From: Pseudorhodobacter sp. MZDSW-24AT
GTDB taxonomy: Bacteria; Pseudomonadota; Alphaproteobacteria; Rhodobacterales; Rhodobacteraceae
Assembly: GCF_002794355.1 (NCBI RefSeq)
Contig: NZ_PGOI01000008.1
Coordinates: 1-64,000 of the forward strand
DNA length: 64,000 bases
Direction of reading: 5' to 3'
The notes under the pieces were generated by a model. That model saw only the letters and a list, made by a program, of their open reading frames with translations. It was not told the DNA's origin and searched no databases. The first letter of the stretch is position 1. Each line of letters starts with the position of its first letter. A program made the translations under genes and the position numbers. This document shows, piece after piece, positions 35,538 through 44,124 of the stretch.

Positions 35538-36728
35538 ATGGCACCTGACGGCCAAATCCTGCCTCCTGACGTCTACAGCGCCGAGCCCATCCCCGGCTCC
35601 GCCCGCGCTGAAATCGAGCGCCTGCTGACCTCGGGCGATCTCTTCCGCTACACGGCAGCCAAGGATGCGCCGGTCAGTCTTCTTGAGCAGGAATTTGCAG
35701 AGTTTCTGGGCGCACGTTACGCGCTTGCGGTGTCCAGCTGTTCGGCAGCACTGTTCCTCTCACTCAAAGCCCTTGATCTGCCACGCGGAGCCAAGGTGCT
35801 GATCCCCGCCTTTACCTTTGCGGCGGTTCCCTCGGCCGTGGTGCACGCTGATTGCGTGCCGGTTCTGGTGGAGGTGGGCGACAGCTACCGCATCGATATG
35901 CAAGATTTTGCTGCCAAATTGCCTTTGGCAGACGCTGTGCTGATCAGCCATATGCGTGGGCACACATCCGATATGGATGCGATCATGGCGCTGTGCGACG
36001 CCGCAAACATTCCAGTGATCGAGGATGCGGCACATTCGCTGGGCACGCTCTGGGGCGGACGCAATATTGGCACCATCGGCAAAGTGGGCTGCTTCAGCTT
36101 CCAATCCTACAAAATGGTGAATGCGGGCGAAGGCGGCATTCTGGTGACGGACGACCCGGAACTGGCAGCGCGCGCCGTAATCATGTCGGGGGCCTATGAA
36201 GAAAACTGGAAAAAGCACCCCGGCTTTCAGAACAGTTACTGCGAATGGCAAAACAAGCTGCCGTTGTATAACCTGCGGATGCAAAATCTCTCGGCGGCGG
36301 TGATCAGGCCACAACTGCCAGAAATTGCCCGCCGGGTTCAGGATGGGCGCCGCAATCACGACCATGTGGCCACAGCGTTGAACGCCAGCGGGCTCATGTC
36401 TGTTCCCCCTGCCCTGCCGCCCGAACTGCGTGCGCCGGATTCGATCCAGTTTACGTTGGCCGGGTCTTGGACCGATGCGCAAGCTCTGCGCTTTCAAGCA
36501 GAGGCCAAGACACGCGGCGTGGCGGTGCAGATCTTTGGCCTCTCGGAAGGCAATGCGCGCGCGTTCTGGAACTGGCAGTTTCTTGGTGAAGCGCCGGACC
36601 TGCCGCTGACACGCGCCATGCTGATGCGGGCCTGCGATGTGCGCCTGCCAGCCCGGTTGACAGTGGCAGAGCTGGACTTCATCGCCGAGGCTTTGTGCAG
36701 CGCTGCCCGCGTGGCTCAGGCGGCGTAA
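35538..36728 (+). CDS. DegT/DnrJ/EryC1/StrS family aminotransferase
   Basis: The 396-residue PLP enzyme has the fold type I layout of the sugar-aminotransferase family: ALAVSSCSAALFLSLKAL, KVLIPAFTFAAVPSAVV, VIEDAAHSLGTLWGG with the cofactor-contacting Asp, and FSFQSYKMVNAGEGG carrying the Schiff-base lysine. Family members usually act on keto-sugars, but some act on small amines (AHBA synthase, StsC, BtrR). No sugar-nucleotide genes are near. Its position 113 bp after the PuuB-like gene suggests transamination of an amine or aldehyde in that pathway, which is unproven. Confidence 0.86.
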   Translation: MAPDGQILPPDVYSAEPIPGSARAEIERLLTSGDLFRYTAAKDAPVSLLEQEFAEFLGARYALAVSSCSAALFLSLKALDLPRGAKVLIPAFTFAAVPSAVVHADCVPVLVEVGDSYRIDMQDFAAKLPLADAVLISHMRGHTSDMDAIMALCDAANIPVIEDAAHSLGTLWGGRNIGTIGKVGCFSFQSYKMVNAGEGGILVTDDPELAARAVIMSGAYEENWKKHPGFQNSYCEWQNKLPLYNLRMQNLSAAVIRPQLPEIARRVQDGRRNHDHVATALNASGLMSVPPALPPELRAPDSIQFTLAGSWTDAQALRFQAEAKTRGVAVQIFGLSEGNARAFWNWQFLGEAPDLPLTRAMLMRACDVRLPARLTVAELDFIAEALCSAARVAQAA

Positions 36729-36756
36729 CCGTCCGCCCTGCGGTCCGGCGCTTTCG

Positions 36757-37698
36757 TCAAGTCAGGCGCAGCGCGGGCGCGAGCCAAGGCCAAAGCTGCA
36801 CGGCAGGTGCAACCACGCGGCTCCCGATCAGCGCGCGCAGGTCTTGCGCGATGCGCCCGGGCATATCCCCCATGACCCCAGCTCGCGCCGACAGCGAAAT
36901 GCTGCGCATCAAGGGCGCCCCTCGCAAGGGCGCCACCTCGATCGCGGGAAGGAAGCGGGCCGCATGATGTAAGGCCAGCGGGGTCAGGATGGTCCATCCG
37001 GCGCCCTGCGCCACAAGGGCGAGAATGGCATGATAACTGTCAAGCTCGAACCGCACCTGCGGGCGTAGATTTTCACGCGCGAGGTGGCCGGCAATCTGGC
37101 GTCCCATCAGATGTCTTGCGGAATAAAGGATCAAGGGCACATCGCCCGCAGCTTTCGGACGGACGGCGACGAAGGGGTCTGTCAGGATCGGGTGCACTTC
37201 GCGCCAGCCTGCGTCATGGCCTTCCGATCCAAGTTCGGCCGCGACCGCCACATCCAGCGCCCGCGCTTCGAGCTTGTCGAGCAGACGATGACTGGCGCCG
37301 GTTTCCAAGAGGAACCGGCAATCGGCGCGGTCCTGTGCCAGCCCTGACAGCAGCGCGGGCGTGACCTCGGCGTCCAGATCCTCGATCATTCCCAGCCGCA
37401 AGGTGCTGAGCCGCGCCAGATCGGCCCGCGCAAGATCGGCGCGGGCTTCGGCTTCCGTGTTGAGGATCACTTGGGCGTGGCGGCGGAACAGAAGGCCGGC
37501 AGGGCTGAGCGTGAAGGGGCGGGCTGCGCGGTCGAACAGGATTGCGCCAAGGCTTGCCTCGACCGCGGCCAGCTGTTGGCTGACCGCAGGGGGAGACACG
37601 CCCAAGCGGCGCGCGGCAGCAGAGATCGTGCCTTCCTCCGCGACAGCCAGAAAGACCTCGATCCCCCACAGGGTGACGCGGGTCTGGGGGTCAGGCAT
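36757..37698 (-). CDS. LysR family transcriptional regulator
   Basis: The 313-residue protein has the N-terminal winged helix-turn-helix (VFLAVAEEGTISAAARRLGV, SPPAVSQQLAAVEASLGA) and a C-terminal periplasmic-binding-like effector domain (residues 95-300, LRLGMIEDLDAEVTPALL). It converges with the DegT-like gene and lies six bases after phaR on the same strand, so it may be transcribed with phaR. It could regulate the amine cluster, but its usual divergent target arrangement is absent. Confidence 0.9.
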   Translation of the reverse strand: MPDPQTRVTLWGIEVFLAVAEEGTISAAARRLGVSPPAVSQQLAAVEASLGAILFDRAARPFTLSPAGLLFRRHAQVILNTEAEARADLARADLARLSTLRLGMIEDLDAEVTPALLSGLAQDRADCRFLLETGASHRLLDKLEARALDVAVAAELGSEGHDAGWREVHPILTDPFVAVRPKAAGDVPLILYSARHLMGRQIAGHLARENLRPQVRFELDSYHAILALVAQGAGWTILTPLALHHAARFLPAIEVAPLRGAPLMRSISLSARAGVMGDMPGRIAQDLRALIGSRVVAPAVQLWPWLAPALRLT

Positions 37699-37704
37699 GG
37701 CGGG

Positions 37705-38259
37705 CTACAGCTTGGAAAGCTTCTTTTGCAGCTCGGCCAGCTGTTTCTTGATCTGGGCCAAGTCCTCGGCGCTGGTGGGCTCGTCCGCTTCGGCTTCCGG
37801 ACCAGAGCTGCCCCAGCCGGGCACGCCGGTCATCATCGTTTTCATGAAGGCCTCCTGCTGCTTGCGCATCAGATCGAAGCCGGGCATCGCGGCCATGGGA
37901 TTGGGGAGCACGCCAAGGTTGCCCATCATCTTGGACTGGCCTTCGCGCAGCATCTCGAAGCTGGCGGCGAGGAATTGGGGGACGACGGATTGGACGTTGG
38001 TGGTGTAGCTGCGCACGAGATCCGTCAGGACGGCGATGGGCAGCACGTTCTCGCCCTTGGATTCATGCTCGGCCACGATCTGGAGGAGATACTGGCGGGT
38101 CAGGTCGTCGCCGGACTTGAGGTCGACGATCTGCACCTCGCGGCCGGCGCGGATCAGGGCGGCGATATCCTCGAGGGTCACGTAATCCGAGGTTTCGGTG
38201 TTATACAGGCGGCGGCTGGCGTAGCGTTTGATCAGCAGCGGCTTGTCGGTGTCGGCCAT
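37705..38259 (-). CDS. phaR: Polyhydroxyalkanoate synthesis repressor PhaR
   Basis: PhaR binds both PHA granules and DNA and represses phasin and its own gene until polymer is present. The 184-residue protein starts at ATG 38259 with GGGGAG seven bases upstream. It has the PHB/PHA accumulation regulator DNA-binding domain (LLIKRYASRRLYNTETSDYV) and a following accumulation domain (VVPQFLAASFEMLREGQSKM), then a short coiled C-terminus. It is preceded by composite element copy B. Matching operators lie upstream of phaP. Confidence 0.94.
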   Translation of the reverse strand: MADTDKPLLIKRYASRRLYNTETSDYVTLEDIAALIRAGREVQIVDLKSGDDLTRQYLLQIVAEHESKGENVLPIAVLTDLVRSYTTNVQSVVPQFLAASFEMLREGQSKMMGNLGVLPNPMAAMPGFDLMRKQQEAFMKTMMTGVPGWGSSGPEAEADEPTSAEDLAQIKKQLAELQKKLSKL

Positions 38260-38347
38260 GGCCACGCTCCCCTCAGGTTATTTTGCGTCTGCAGAGAAGC
38301 TTACGCAGGCCGGGGGCAAAAGGGAAGCCTGACGGTGGGGTGTGGGC

Positions 38348-38420
38348 TCCCCCTGTGTTACACCGGGGAGAGTTGTTTTTAATCAAGGGCTTGACCCTGT
38401 GATCTTCAGGAAATCTTAAC
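38348..38420 (-). promoter_or_regulatory. Composite promoter element, copy B, upstream of phaR
   Basis: Reading on the minus strand: GTTAAGATTTCCTGAA (38420-38405), CCCTTGATT (38389-38381), an 18-bp spacer, then TGTAAC (38362-38357) in GTGTAACACAGGGGGA. It matches copy A (21171-21240, plus) module by module. It predicts a start near 38350, about 90 nt before the phaR ATG. TTGATTAAAAACAA is also one base from the FnrL consensus TTGAT-N4-ATCAA. Confidence 0.6.
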
Positions 38421-38552
38421 ACTTTCGGCGCGGGTTGAGGCGGCGCAGGGGCAAGCCCCCGCCCCGCGGCGCGACTCCCCCCGGGAGATTTGGGGGCCAA
38501 AAATGCTGCACGGTGCCCCTCTTTGTCCGGAGACGGCGGCGGCGCAAAGGAA

Positions 38553-38579
38553 AAGGCGGGCCCTGCGGGGGCCCGCCTT
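38553..38579 (-). terminator. Intrinsic terminator downstream of phaP
   Basis: A perfect 11-bp stem (38553-38563 with 38569-38579) and five-base loop is followed on the minus strand by TTTTCCTTT. It lies about 65 bp beyond the phaP stop. Confidence 0.82.
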
Positions 38580-38644
38580 GGGAGCCGCGCCGCCCCGAGG
38601 AGGAAGGGGGGGCAAGCGCAGCGGAGATTTGTGTCAGAGCCCGA

Positions 38645-39097
38645 TCACTTGGCCGCGGTGGCGGCAGCTTTCTTGGCGGCGACGGTCACGTCATTGGTGG
38701 CTTTCTTGACAGCGGCGGTCGCGTCTTCGGACATGTCCTTGCCTGCGGCCAGCATCAGCTCGACGGTTTCCATCTGGACCTTCTTTGCGACTTCCGCAAA
38801 AGCCGCCAGATTTTCAGCCGCCATCTCTGCCGCCGCCGAGGCGAAATCCGTCACCGATTTGGTGTAATCGGTCGGCTCGGTCTTGGCCTTGGAGACATCG
38901 GCCATCTTGGCGATGGTGTCCTTGGTCCATTTCGCGGTGATCTCGGTCGACTTTTCAGCCGCTTCCAAAGCCACTTTCGACATTTTTTCCGCCAGAGCAG
39001 CCTGAGTCTTGAACGCGTTTTGCATCGCGGACGAGTCAACCGGGAAGGAAGCCATCATGTCCTGCATCACTTTGGTGAAATCCGGGGTCTTGGTCAT
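38645..39097 (-). CDS. phaP: Phasin (PHA granule-associated protein)
   Basis: The 150-residue protein coats PHA granules and controls their size. It starts MTKTPDFTKVMQDMMASF at ATG 39097 with AGGAGAAG upstream. The earlier TTG at 39175 overlaps the PhaR operators and is not credible. The sequence is fully helical and Ala/Lys-rich, with the phasin_2-type segment FKTQAALAEKMSKVALEAAE and an Ala/Lys tail ending AAKKAAATAAK. It lies downstream of phaC on the same strand with its own regulated upstream region. Confidence 0.92.
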   Translation of the reverse strand: MTKTPDFTKVMQDMMASFPVDSSAMQNAFKTQAALAEKMSKVALEAAEKSTEITAKWTKDTIAKMADVSKAKTEPTDYTKSVTDFASAAAEMAAENLAAFAEVAKKVQMETVELMLAAGKDMSEDATAAVKKATNDVTVAAKKAAATAAK

Positions 39098-39156
39098 TGG
39101 TCTTCTCCTGCTTGGCCGGAGTGCCCGACCTGTTTGCCATGACGCCAATATAAATG

Positions 39157-39194
39157 CTGCACTGCAGCATTTCAACCATTTTTCTGCGATGCAG
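39157..39194. promoter_or_regulatory. Two PhaR operators upstream of phaP
   Basis: CTGC-ACT-GCAG (39157-39167) and CTGC-GAT-GCAG (39184-39194) are exact copies of the CTGC-N3-GCAG type sequence reported for Paracoccus PhaR. They lie 27 bp centre to centre, 60-97 bp before the phaP ATG. An AT-rich block between them and the gene (AATATAAAT) may be the -10 region. Confidence 0.85.
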
Positions 39195-39232
39195 CATTAT
39201 TTCTGGTTGTGCCAGACTAAGCCCTTGGCGGT

Positions 39233-41038
39233 TCAGTCACTTCCCGCCACCACCTTGGCGGTGACATAGGTGCCGGGTGCCGCGCAGAGCACCGGATTGG
39301 TCGACTCACCGGGCACACGCGCCGCCACAAGCTTGCCCGAGCGGGCCTTGAGCCATGCGCCCCAGCGCGGCCACCAGCTGCCTTGGGTGAAGCTGGCTCC
39401 GGCCTTCCACGCCTCGGGCGCGCCCTGCACCGGGGCATCCGAGGTATAATGGCCGTATTTGTCCTTGCTGGGCGGATTGATGATGCCCGCGATATGGCCC
39501 GACTCTGACAGGATGAAGGTCTTGTCCTTGGACCCCATTTGCGCGATGCCGTTGAAGCTGCCGCGCCAATGCGCGATGTGATCGGTTTCGCAGGCGATGG
39601 CGCAGAGCGGCACCTTGACCCCGGCAAGGCTCACCGGTTCGCCAAACACCGGGAAGGTGCCCTTGGCAAATCCATCTTGCTGACACAGGCCGCGCAGATA
39701 TTCCACCGCCATGCGGGCGGGCAGGTTGGTGCCATCGCCGTTCCAGTAAAGCAGGTCAAAGGCAGGCGGGGCCTCGCCCATCATGTAGCTTTTGATGGCG
39801 GGTTGATAGATCAGGTCATTCGAGCGCAGGAAGCTGAAGGTGCGGCCCATGAAGAACTTGGACAAGATCCCGTCGCGCGCCGACTGCCGTTCGATGCCGT
39901 CGACGAAATCATCCTCGAGAAACACCCCCACTTCGCCCGGATCGGAAAAATCGGTGAGCGTGGTAAAGAAGGTGGCGGATTTCACGGATGTATCGCCAGC
40001 CCGATCAAGATGCGCGAGCGCAAGGCCCAGCGTGGTGCCCGCGATGCAATACCCCACGGTGTTGATCTGTTTTTCGCCGGTGATGCGCCGCACCTCGGCC
40101 ATGGCGCGCAAATAGCCATCGCGCAGGTAATCATCCATGCCGATGCTGGCATAGTTGGCATCGGGATTGACCCAAGAGACGACAAACAGCGTATAGCCCT
40201 GATCCACGATCCATTTGATCAGCGAATTCTGGGGTTTCAGGTCCATGATGTAGAACTTGTTGATCCACGGCGGGAAGATCAGCAAGGGGGTGGCATGCAC
40301 CTTTTCGGTGCTGGGCGCGTATTGGATCAGCTCGAGCATCGCATTGCGATAGACCACGGACCCCGGCGTGGTGGCGATGTTCTGCCCGACATGGAAGGCC
40401 TGCGGATCGGCGAGCGTGACCAGCACATCGCCGCTGTTCGCCTCGATGTCGCGGACGAGGTTTTCCAGACCCTTGACCAGACTTTCCCCATCGGTGGCGA
40501 TGGCCTTTTCCAGCGCATCCGGGTTGGTGCCGAGGAAGTTGGTGGGCGAAAACATATCGATGATCTGGCGGGTGAAGTATTCCACCCGGCGGCGGTCGGC
40601 GGGTTCCAGCATGTCGAGATCGCCGATGGCATTGGTCATTGCCTCGGCGTTCATCAGATATTGCTGCTTGATGTAATTAAAGGCCGGATGGGTTTGCCAC
40701 AGCGGGTTGGAGAATCGCCGATCCTTCGGCGTGGGGTCGGCGGGGGCTTTGAGTTCGCCCGACATCAGCGCCTGCTGGGCGTCGACGTAATGCTTGAGGC
40801 TTTTGCCCCAGTAGCTGATCTGCTGTTCGAGAATTTTCGAGGGGTTCTGCATCATTTCGGCCACATAAGCGGCCGCAGCCTTCATATAGACCTCATTCGA
40901 GGGGCCGGACAGGGCGGCATCGGCCTGTTTGCGATGCGCAAGAGCCGTGAGGAGGCGCTGCGAGAGATCTTCGACCCGTGCCAGATTGGCCTGCAACCTT
41001 TCCAACTTTGGTCCAGCGTCCTTGTCGTCAGTTGTCAT
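39233..41038 (-). CDS. phaC: Class I poly(3-hydroxyalkanoate) synthase
   Basis: PhaC polymerises 3-hydroxyacyl-CoA (mainly 3-hydroxybutyryl-CoA) into storage polyester at the granule surface. The 601-residue protein has an N-terminal PhaC_N domain (residues 60-230) and an alpha/beta hydrolase catalytic domain. The triad is Cys331 in the lipase-like box GYCIAG, Asp486 in CETDHIAHW and His515 in SGHIAGIINPP. Length is standard for class I, with no phaE needed. It is divergent from phaZ and upstream of phaP. Confidence 0.97.
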   Translation of the reverse strand: MTTDDKDAGPKLERLQANLARVEDLSQRLLTALAHRKQADAALSGPSNEVYMKAAAAYVAEMMQNPSKILEQQISYWGKSLKHYVDAQQALMSGELKAPADPTPKDRRFSNPLWQTHPAFNYIKQQYLMNAEAMTNAIGDLDMLEPADRRRVEYFTRQIIDMFSPTNFLGTNPDALEKAIATDGESLVKGLENLVRDIEANSGDVLVTLADPQAFHVGQNIATTPGSVVYRNAMLELIQYAPSTEKVHATPLLIFPPWINKFYIMDLKPQNSLIKWIVDQGYTLFVVSWVNPDANYASIGMDDYLRDGYLRAMAEVRRITGEKQINTVGYCIAGTTLGLALAHLDRAGDTSVKSATFFTTLTDFSDPGEVGVFLEDDFVDGIERQSARDGILSKFFMGRTFSFLRSNDLIYQPAIKSYMMGEAPPAFDLLYWNGDGTNLPARMAVEYLRGLCQQDGFAKGTFPVFGEPVSLAGVKVPLCAIACETDHIAHWRGSFNGIAQMGSKDKTFILSESGHIAGIINPPSKDKYGHYTSDAPVQGAPEAWKAGASFTQGSWWPRWGAWLKARSGKLVAARVPGESTNPVLCAAPGTYVTAKVVAGSD

Positions 41039-41143
41039 GTTAACGTTTCCCCCCTAACCTGCCCTTGTGCAAAGCATATCGTTGCTGGACTGGGGGGGAA
41101 AGCAACGAATTGCCGGGGCACCGGGCCCGGATTGGAGACGGCG

Positions 41144-42427
41144 ATGAAATACATGACCACCTATGACATGATGGAAACGGCGCGCAACACCAACGCCTGG
41201 ATGGGGGCGACGGCGCGGGCGATGGCGTCGTATCCGATTTTTGCGCTGTCGATGAACCCGATGCTGCCCTTGATGGCCGCTTGGGGCGAGGTGACAGAGC
41301 GCACGTTCGAGCGGATGGTGGCCAAGCCGGATTGGGGCATCCGGTCGATCGTGGGGGCGGATGGCACCGATCATCTGGTCGATGTGAAAACGATCGTCGA
41401 TCGGCCCTTTGGCAATCTGATCCAGTTTTTCGTGCGCAGGCGGGCGCCGATGAAGCGGCGGGTGCTGCTGGTGGCACCGATGTCGGGGCATTATGCGACG
41501 CTTCTGCGGTCCACCGTGCTGTCGCTGCTGCCCGATTGTGATGTGTTCATCACCGATTGGCACAATGCGCGCGACATTCCGGTGAGCGCGGGCAAGTTCG
41601 ACATCGAGGATTACACGCTGTATCTGGCGGATTTCATGCGCGAACTGGGGTCGGATCTGCATGTGATCGCGGTGTGTCAACCGGTGCCGCTGACGCTTGC
41701 CGCGACGGCCTATCTGGCGGCAGAGGACCCGAGCGCGCAGCCGCGCAGCCTGACGCTGATCGGCGGGCCGGTGGACCCGGATGCCGCCGCGACCGAGGTG
41801 ACGGATTTTGGCCGCCGGGTGACGATGGGGCAGCTGGAGCAGTTCGCGATTCAGCGGGTGGGGTTCAAGTGCAAAGGCGCGGGGCGGCTGGTCTATCCGG
41901 GGCTGTTGCAGTTGCAGAGCTTTATTTCGATGAATGCCGAGCGTCACGCCAAGGCCTTCAGCGAGCAGATCCTGCGGGTGGCGCGCGGGGAAGCATCAGA
42001 CCATGACGCGCACAACCGGTTTTACGATGAATATCTGGCCGTGATGGACATGACGGCGGAGTTTTACCTTTCCACCGTGGAGCGGATCTTCAAGAACCGT
42101 GAGATTGCGCGCAATGCTTTTGTCGTGGCGGGGCGCAAGGTGGATTTCGGCGCGATCACCGATGTGGCGGTGAAGATCGTGGAAGGCGCCAATGACGACA
42201 TCTCGGCCCCCGGGCAATGTCTGGCGGCGCTGGAGTTGCTGACGAACCTGCCGGAGGCGAAGAAGGCGGCGCATCTGGAGCCGGGCGCCGGGCATTACGG
42301 GATTTTCGCGGGCAAATCGTGGCGGCTGAACATCCGGCCGCTGGTGCTGGCGTTTATCGACGCGAATGCCGATGCGCCGCGGACGGCGAAGAAACGGCAG
42401 AATGTGGTGACGCTGGCCTCAGCGTAG
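41144..42427 (+). CDS. phaZ: Intracellular polyhydroxyalkanoate depolymerase
   Basis: PhaZ mobilises the stored polymer inside the cell. The 427-residue protein starts MKYMTTYDMMETARNTNAW and has the DHBD/PHB_depo_C domain. The active-site Cys is probably Cys178 in VIAVCQPVPL, as in the Ralstonia intracellular enzyme. PGAGHYGIFAGKSWR near residue 398 supplies the His. No signal peptide is present. The frame stays open far upstream over phaC on the opposite strand, but conserved sequence begins at 41144. It diverges from phaC with 105 bp between. Confidence 0.95.
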   Translation: MKYMTTYDMMETARNTNAWMGATARAMASYPIFALSMNPMLPLMAAWGEVTERTFERMVAKPDWGIRSIVGADGTDHLVDVKTIVDRPFGNLIQFFVRRRAPMKRRVLLVAPMSGHYATLLRSTVLSLLPDCDVFITDWHNARDIPVSAGKFDIEDYTLYLADFMRELGSDLHVIAVCQPVPLTLAATAYLAAEDPSAQPRSLTLIGGPVDPDAAATEVTDFGRRVTMGQLEQFAIQRVGFKCKGAGRLVYPGLLQLQSFISMNAERHAKAFSEQILRVARGEASDHDAHNRFYDEYLAVMDMTAEFYLSTVERIFKNREIARNAFVVAGRKVDFGAITDVAVKIVEGANDDISAPGQCLAALELLTNLPEAKKAAHLEPGAGHYGIFAGKSWRLNIRPLVLAFIDANADAPRTAKKRQNVVTLASA

Positions 42428-43126
42428 GATCATCGGACCGGCGAGAAAGCCCTCGATCGCTGCGGTGACGGCCTCGGGGGCTTCGAGCATGGGCAGGTGC
42501 CCGGCCTGCGGGATCGGCTTCAGCGCCGACGACGGCATCAGATCGCGCGCGAATTCGTGCCGGCGCAAGGGTAGCAAGGTGTCGGCCAGTCCCGCGAGGA
42601 AGAGGGCGGGCACGGTGGCGCGGCGCAGGGTGCGCTGCTGATCGGGGCGGCGCTGAAGGGCGCGGCACTGGCGCAGGTAGACGCCCTCGCCCAGACCCAG
42701 CGCCATATCCTGCATCAGGGCCAGCACCTCGGGGCGGTCGGGCGTGTCGGCCAAGGCGCTGGCGGGCACATCCTCGGCAATCGCCGCCTTGAGCCGCCCG
42801 GCCTGCGCGGCCACCATCCGCGCCTCGCGTTGGGCGGCCTGCTGCGCCGGTTCGGCCAGCGGATCGGTGGCCAGCAAGACGAGCCGCGACACCCGCTCGG
42901 GCGCGCGGCGCAGGATATCCAGCGCCACCTCTCCCCCCAGACCGTGACCGATCAGGGCAAAGCGTGGCGGGGCGTGGCGCAGGGCCTCTTCGCTCATCCG
43001 CTCGACCGAGTCCTGCACCGGCAGATAGACCTGTGCCGCATGATGGCGCCCCAAGGCCACGATTTGCGGCAGAAAGGCGCGGGCGTCTTGCATCAGACCG
43101 GGGATGAACAGCAGCGGCTCGCCCAT
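42419..43126 (-). CDS. Alpha/beta hydrolase
   Basis: The 235-residue protein starts MGEPLLFIPGLMQDARAF. It has the oxyanion region FIPGLMQD, the nucleophile elbow FALIGHGLGGEVAL with Ser replaced by His in the elbow centre (GHGLGG rather than GxSxG), a possible Asp in FLAGLADTLLP, and a terminal His in QAGHLPMLEAPEAV. The altered elbow raises doubt about standard serine hydrolysis. It converges with phaZ, overlapping by nine bases. Substrate unknown. Confidence 0.82.
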   Translation of the reverse strand: MGEPLLFIPGLMQDARAFLPQIVALGRHHAAQVYLPVQDSVERMSEEALRHAPPRFALIGHGLGGEVALDILRRAPERVSRLVLLATDPLAEPAQQAAQREARMVAAQAGRLKAAIAEDVPASALADTPDRPEVLALMQDMALGLGEGVYLRQCRALQRRPDQQRTLRRATVPALFLAGLADTLLPLRRHEFARDLMPSSALKPIPQAGHLPMLEAPEAVTAAIEGFLAGPMILR

Positions 43127-43226
43127 CACCGACGTCCTGCCAGTTGCGAAGCCCAGATGTTCGAAAAGTGCAACTTTTCGCCACTAATGACACCCGACGC
43201 GACAAGAATAATTGCAAGATGACAGG

Positions 43227-43985
43227 TCATGCCGCCGCCCTGCGAAGCACGTCTTCGACGGACTGCGCGACGAGGGCCAAACAGTCGGGCGTGGAAAAGC
43301 GGTGGTCTGCCCCTTTCACCAAGGTCAGCCGCAGATCGGGACTGCTGGCATGATCCATCAGCCGCAGCGCAACCGACGGCGGGACATCCGTATCAGCCGT
43401 GCCTTGCAACAGCCTGACCGGGAACGGCAATTCCAGATCCTCCCGCAAGACCAGATGGCTGCGCCCGTCTTCGATCAGGCGGCGGGTGATGATATAGGGT
43501 TGCTCGGCATAGTCTGACGGCAGTTCCACCCGCCCTGTCTGCGCCAAGACGTTGCGCTGGTCTTGGGTAAAGCTGGCCCACATGCTGTCTTCGGTAAAAT
43601 CGGGGGCAGCAGCGATACCGATCAACCCCGCCACCCGATCGGGCCGCGCGCGCGCCACCAGAAGCGCGATCCAGCCCCCCATGGACGAGCCCACCAGAAC
43701 CTGCGGCCCCGTGGTCAAGGTGGTGATGACGTCCAGCGCATCTGCGAACCAGTCGCCAATGGCACCGTCGAGAAATTCGCCCGATGACTGGCCATGCCCC
43801 GAATAATCGAAGCGCAGGAAAGCGCGGCCCTGCTGTGCCGCCCAATCTTGCAAGAACAAGGCCTTGGTGCCGGTCATGTCGGATTTGAACCCGCCCAGAA
43901 ACACCACGCCCGGCCCCTGCCCCGGCGTCTGGTGATAGGCGATGCGGCGGCCTTGCGCGGTGGTGAGAAGCTGGGGCTGTGTCAT
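43227..43985 (-). CDS. Alpha/beta hydrolase, serine type
   Basis: The 252-residue cytoplasmic protein starts [18 protein letters not shown] at 43985. It has [30 protein letters not shown], the nucleophile elbow [13 protein letters not shown], the acid in [12 protein letters not shown] and the His in [11 protein letters not shown]. This set resembles palmitoyl-protein thioesterase ABHD10-like and carboxyl-ester hydrolases common in alphaproteobacteria. It is divergent from thrS. The extended frame to 44159 overlaps thrS and was rejected. Confidence 0.87.
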   Translation of the reverse strand: MTQPQLLTTAQGRRIAYHQTPGQGPGVVFLGGFKSDMTGTKALFLQDWAAQQGRAFLRFDYSGHGQSSGEFLDGAIGDWFADALDVITTLTTGPQVLVGSSMGGWIALLVARARPDRVAGLIGIAAAPDFTEDSMWASFTQDQRNVLAQTGRVELPSDYAEQPYIITRRLIEDGRSHLVLREDLELPFPVRLLQGTADTDVPPSVALRLMDHASSPDLRLTLVKGADHRFSTPDCLALVAQSVEDVLRRAAA

Positions 43986-44124
43986 GGCATCCTCTGTCGC
44001 GGGGCGGTGTCGCCGCCCTTCTACGCGGGCCGTGTTGACTTTGCCAAGCACCCGGCGCAAAACCGCGTCCGATATAACCCGCAACCGGGCGTTTCGTGGG
44101 CGCCAAAACGACGAGGAGGCCGAT

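Noticed and set aside
39539-41143. A very long open frame on the plus strand running through phaC antisense and joining phaZ (962 codons).
   Set aside because: The part before 41144 is the complement of phaC and has no family similarity; long shadow frames are expected at this GC content. phaZ homology begins at 41144.
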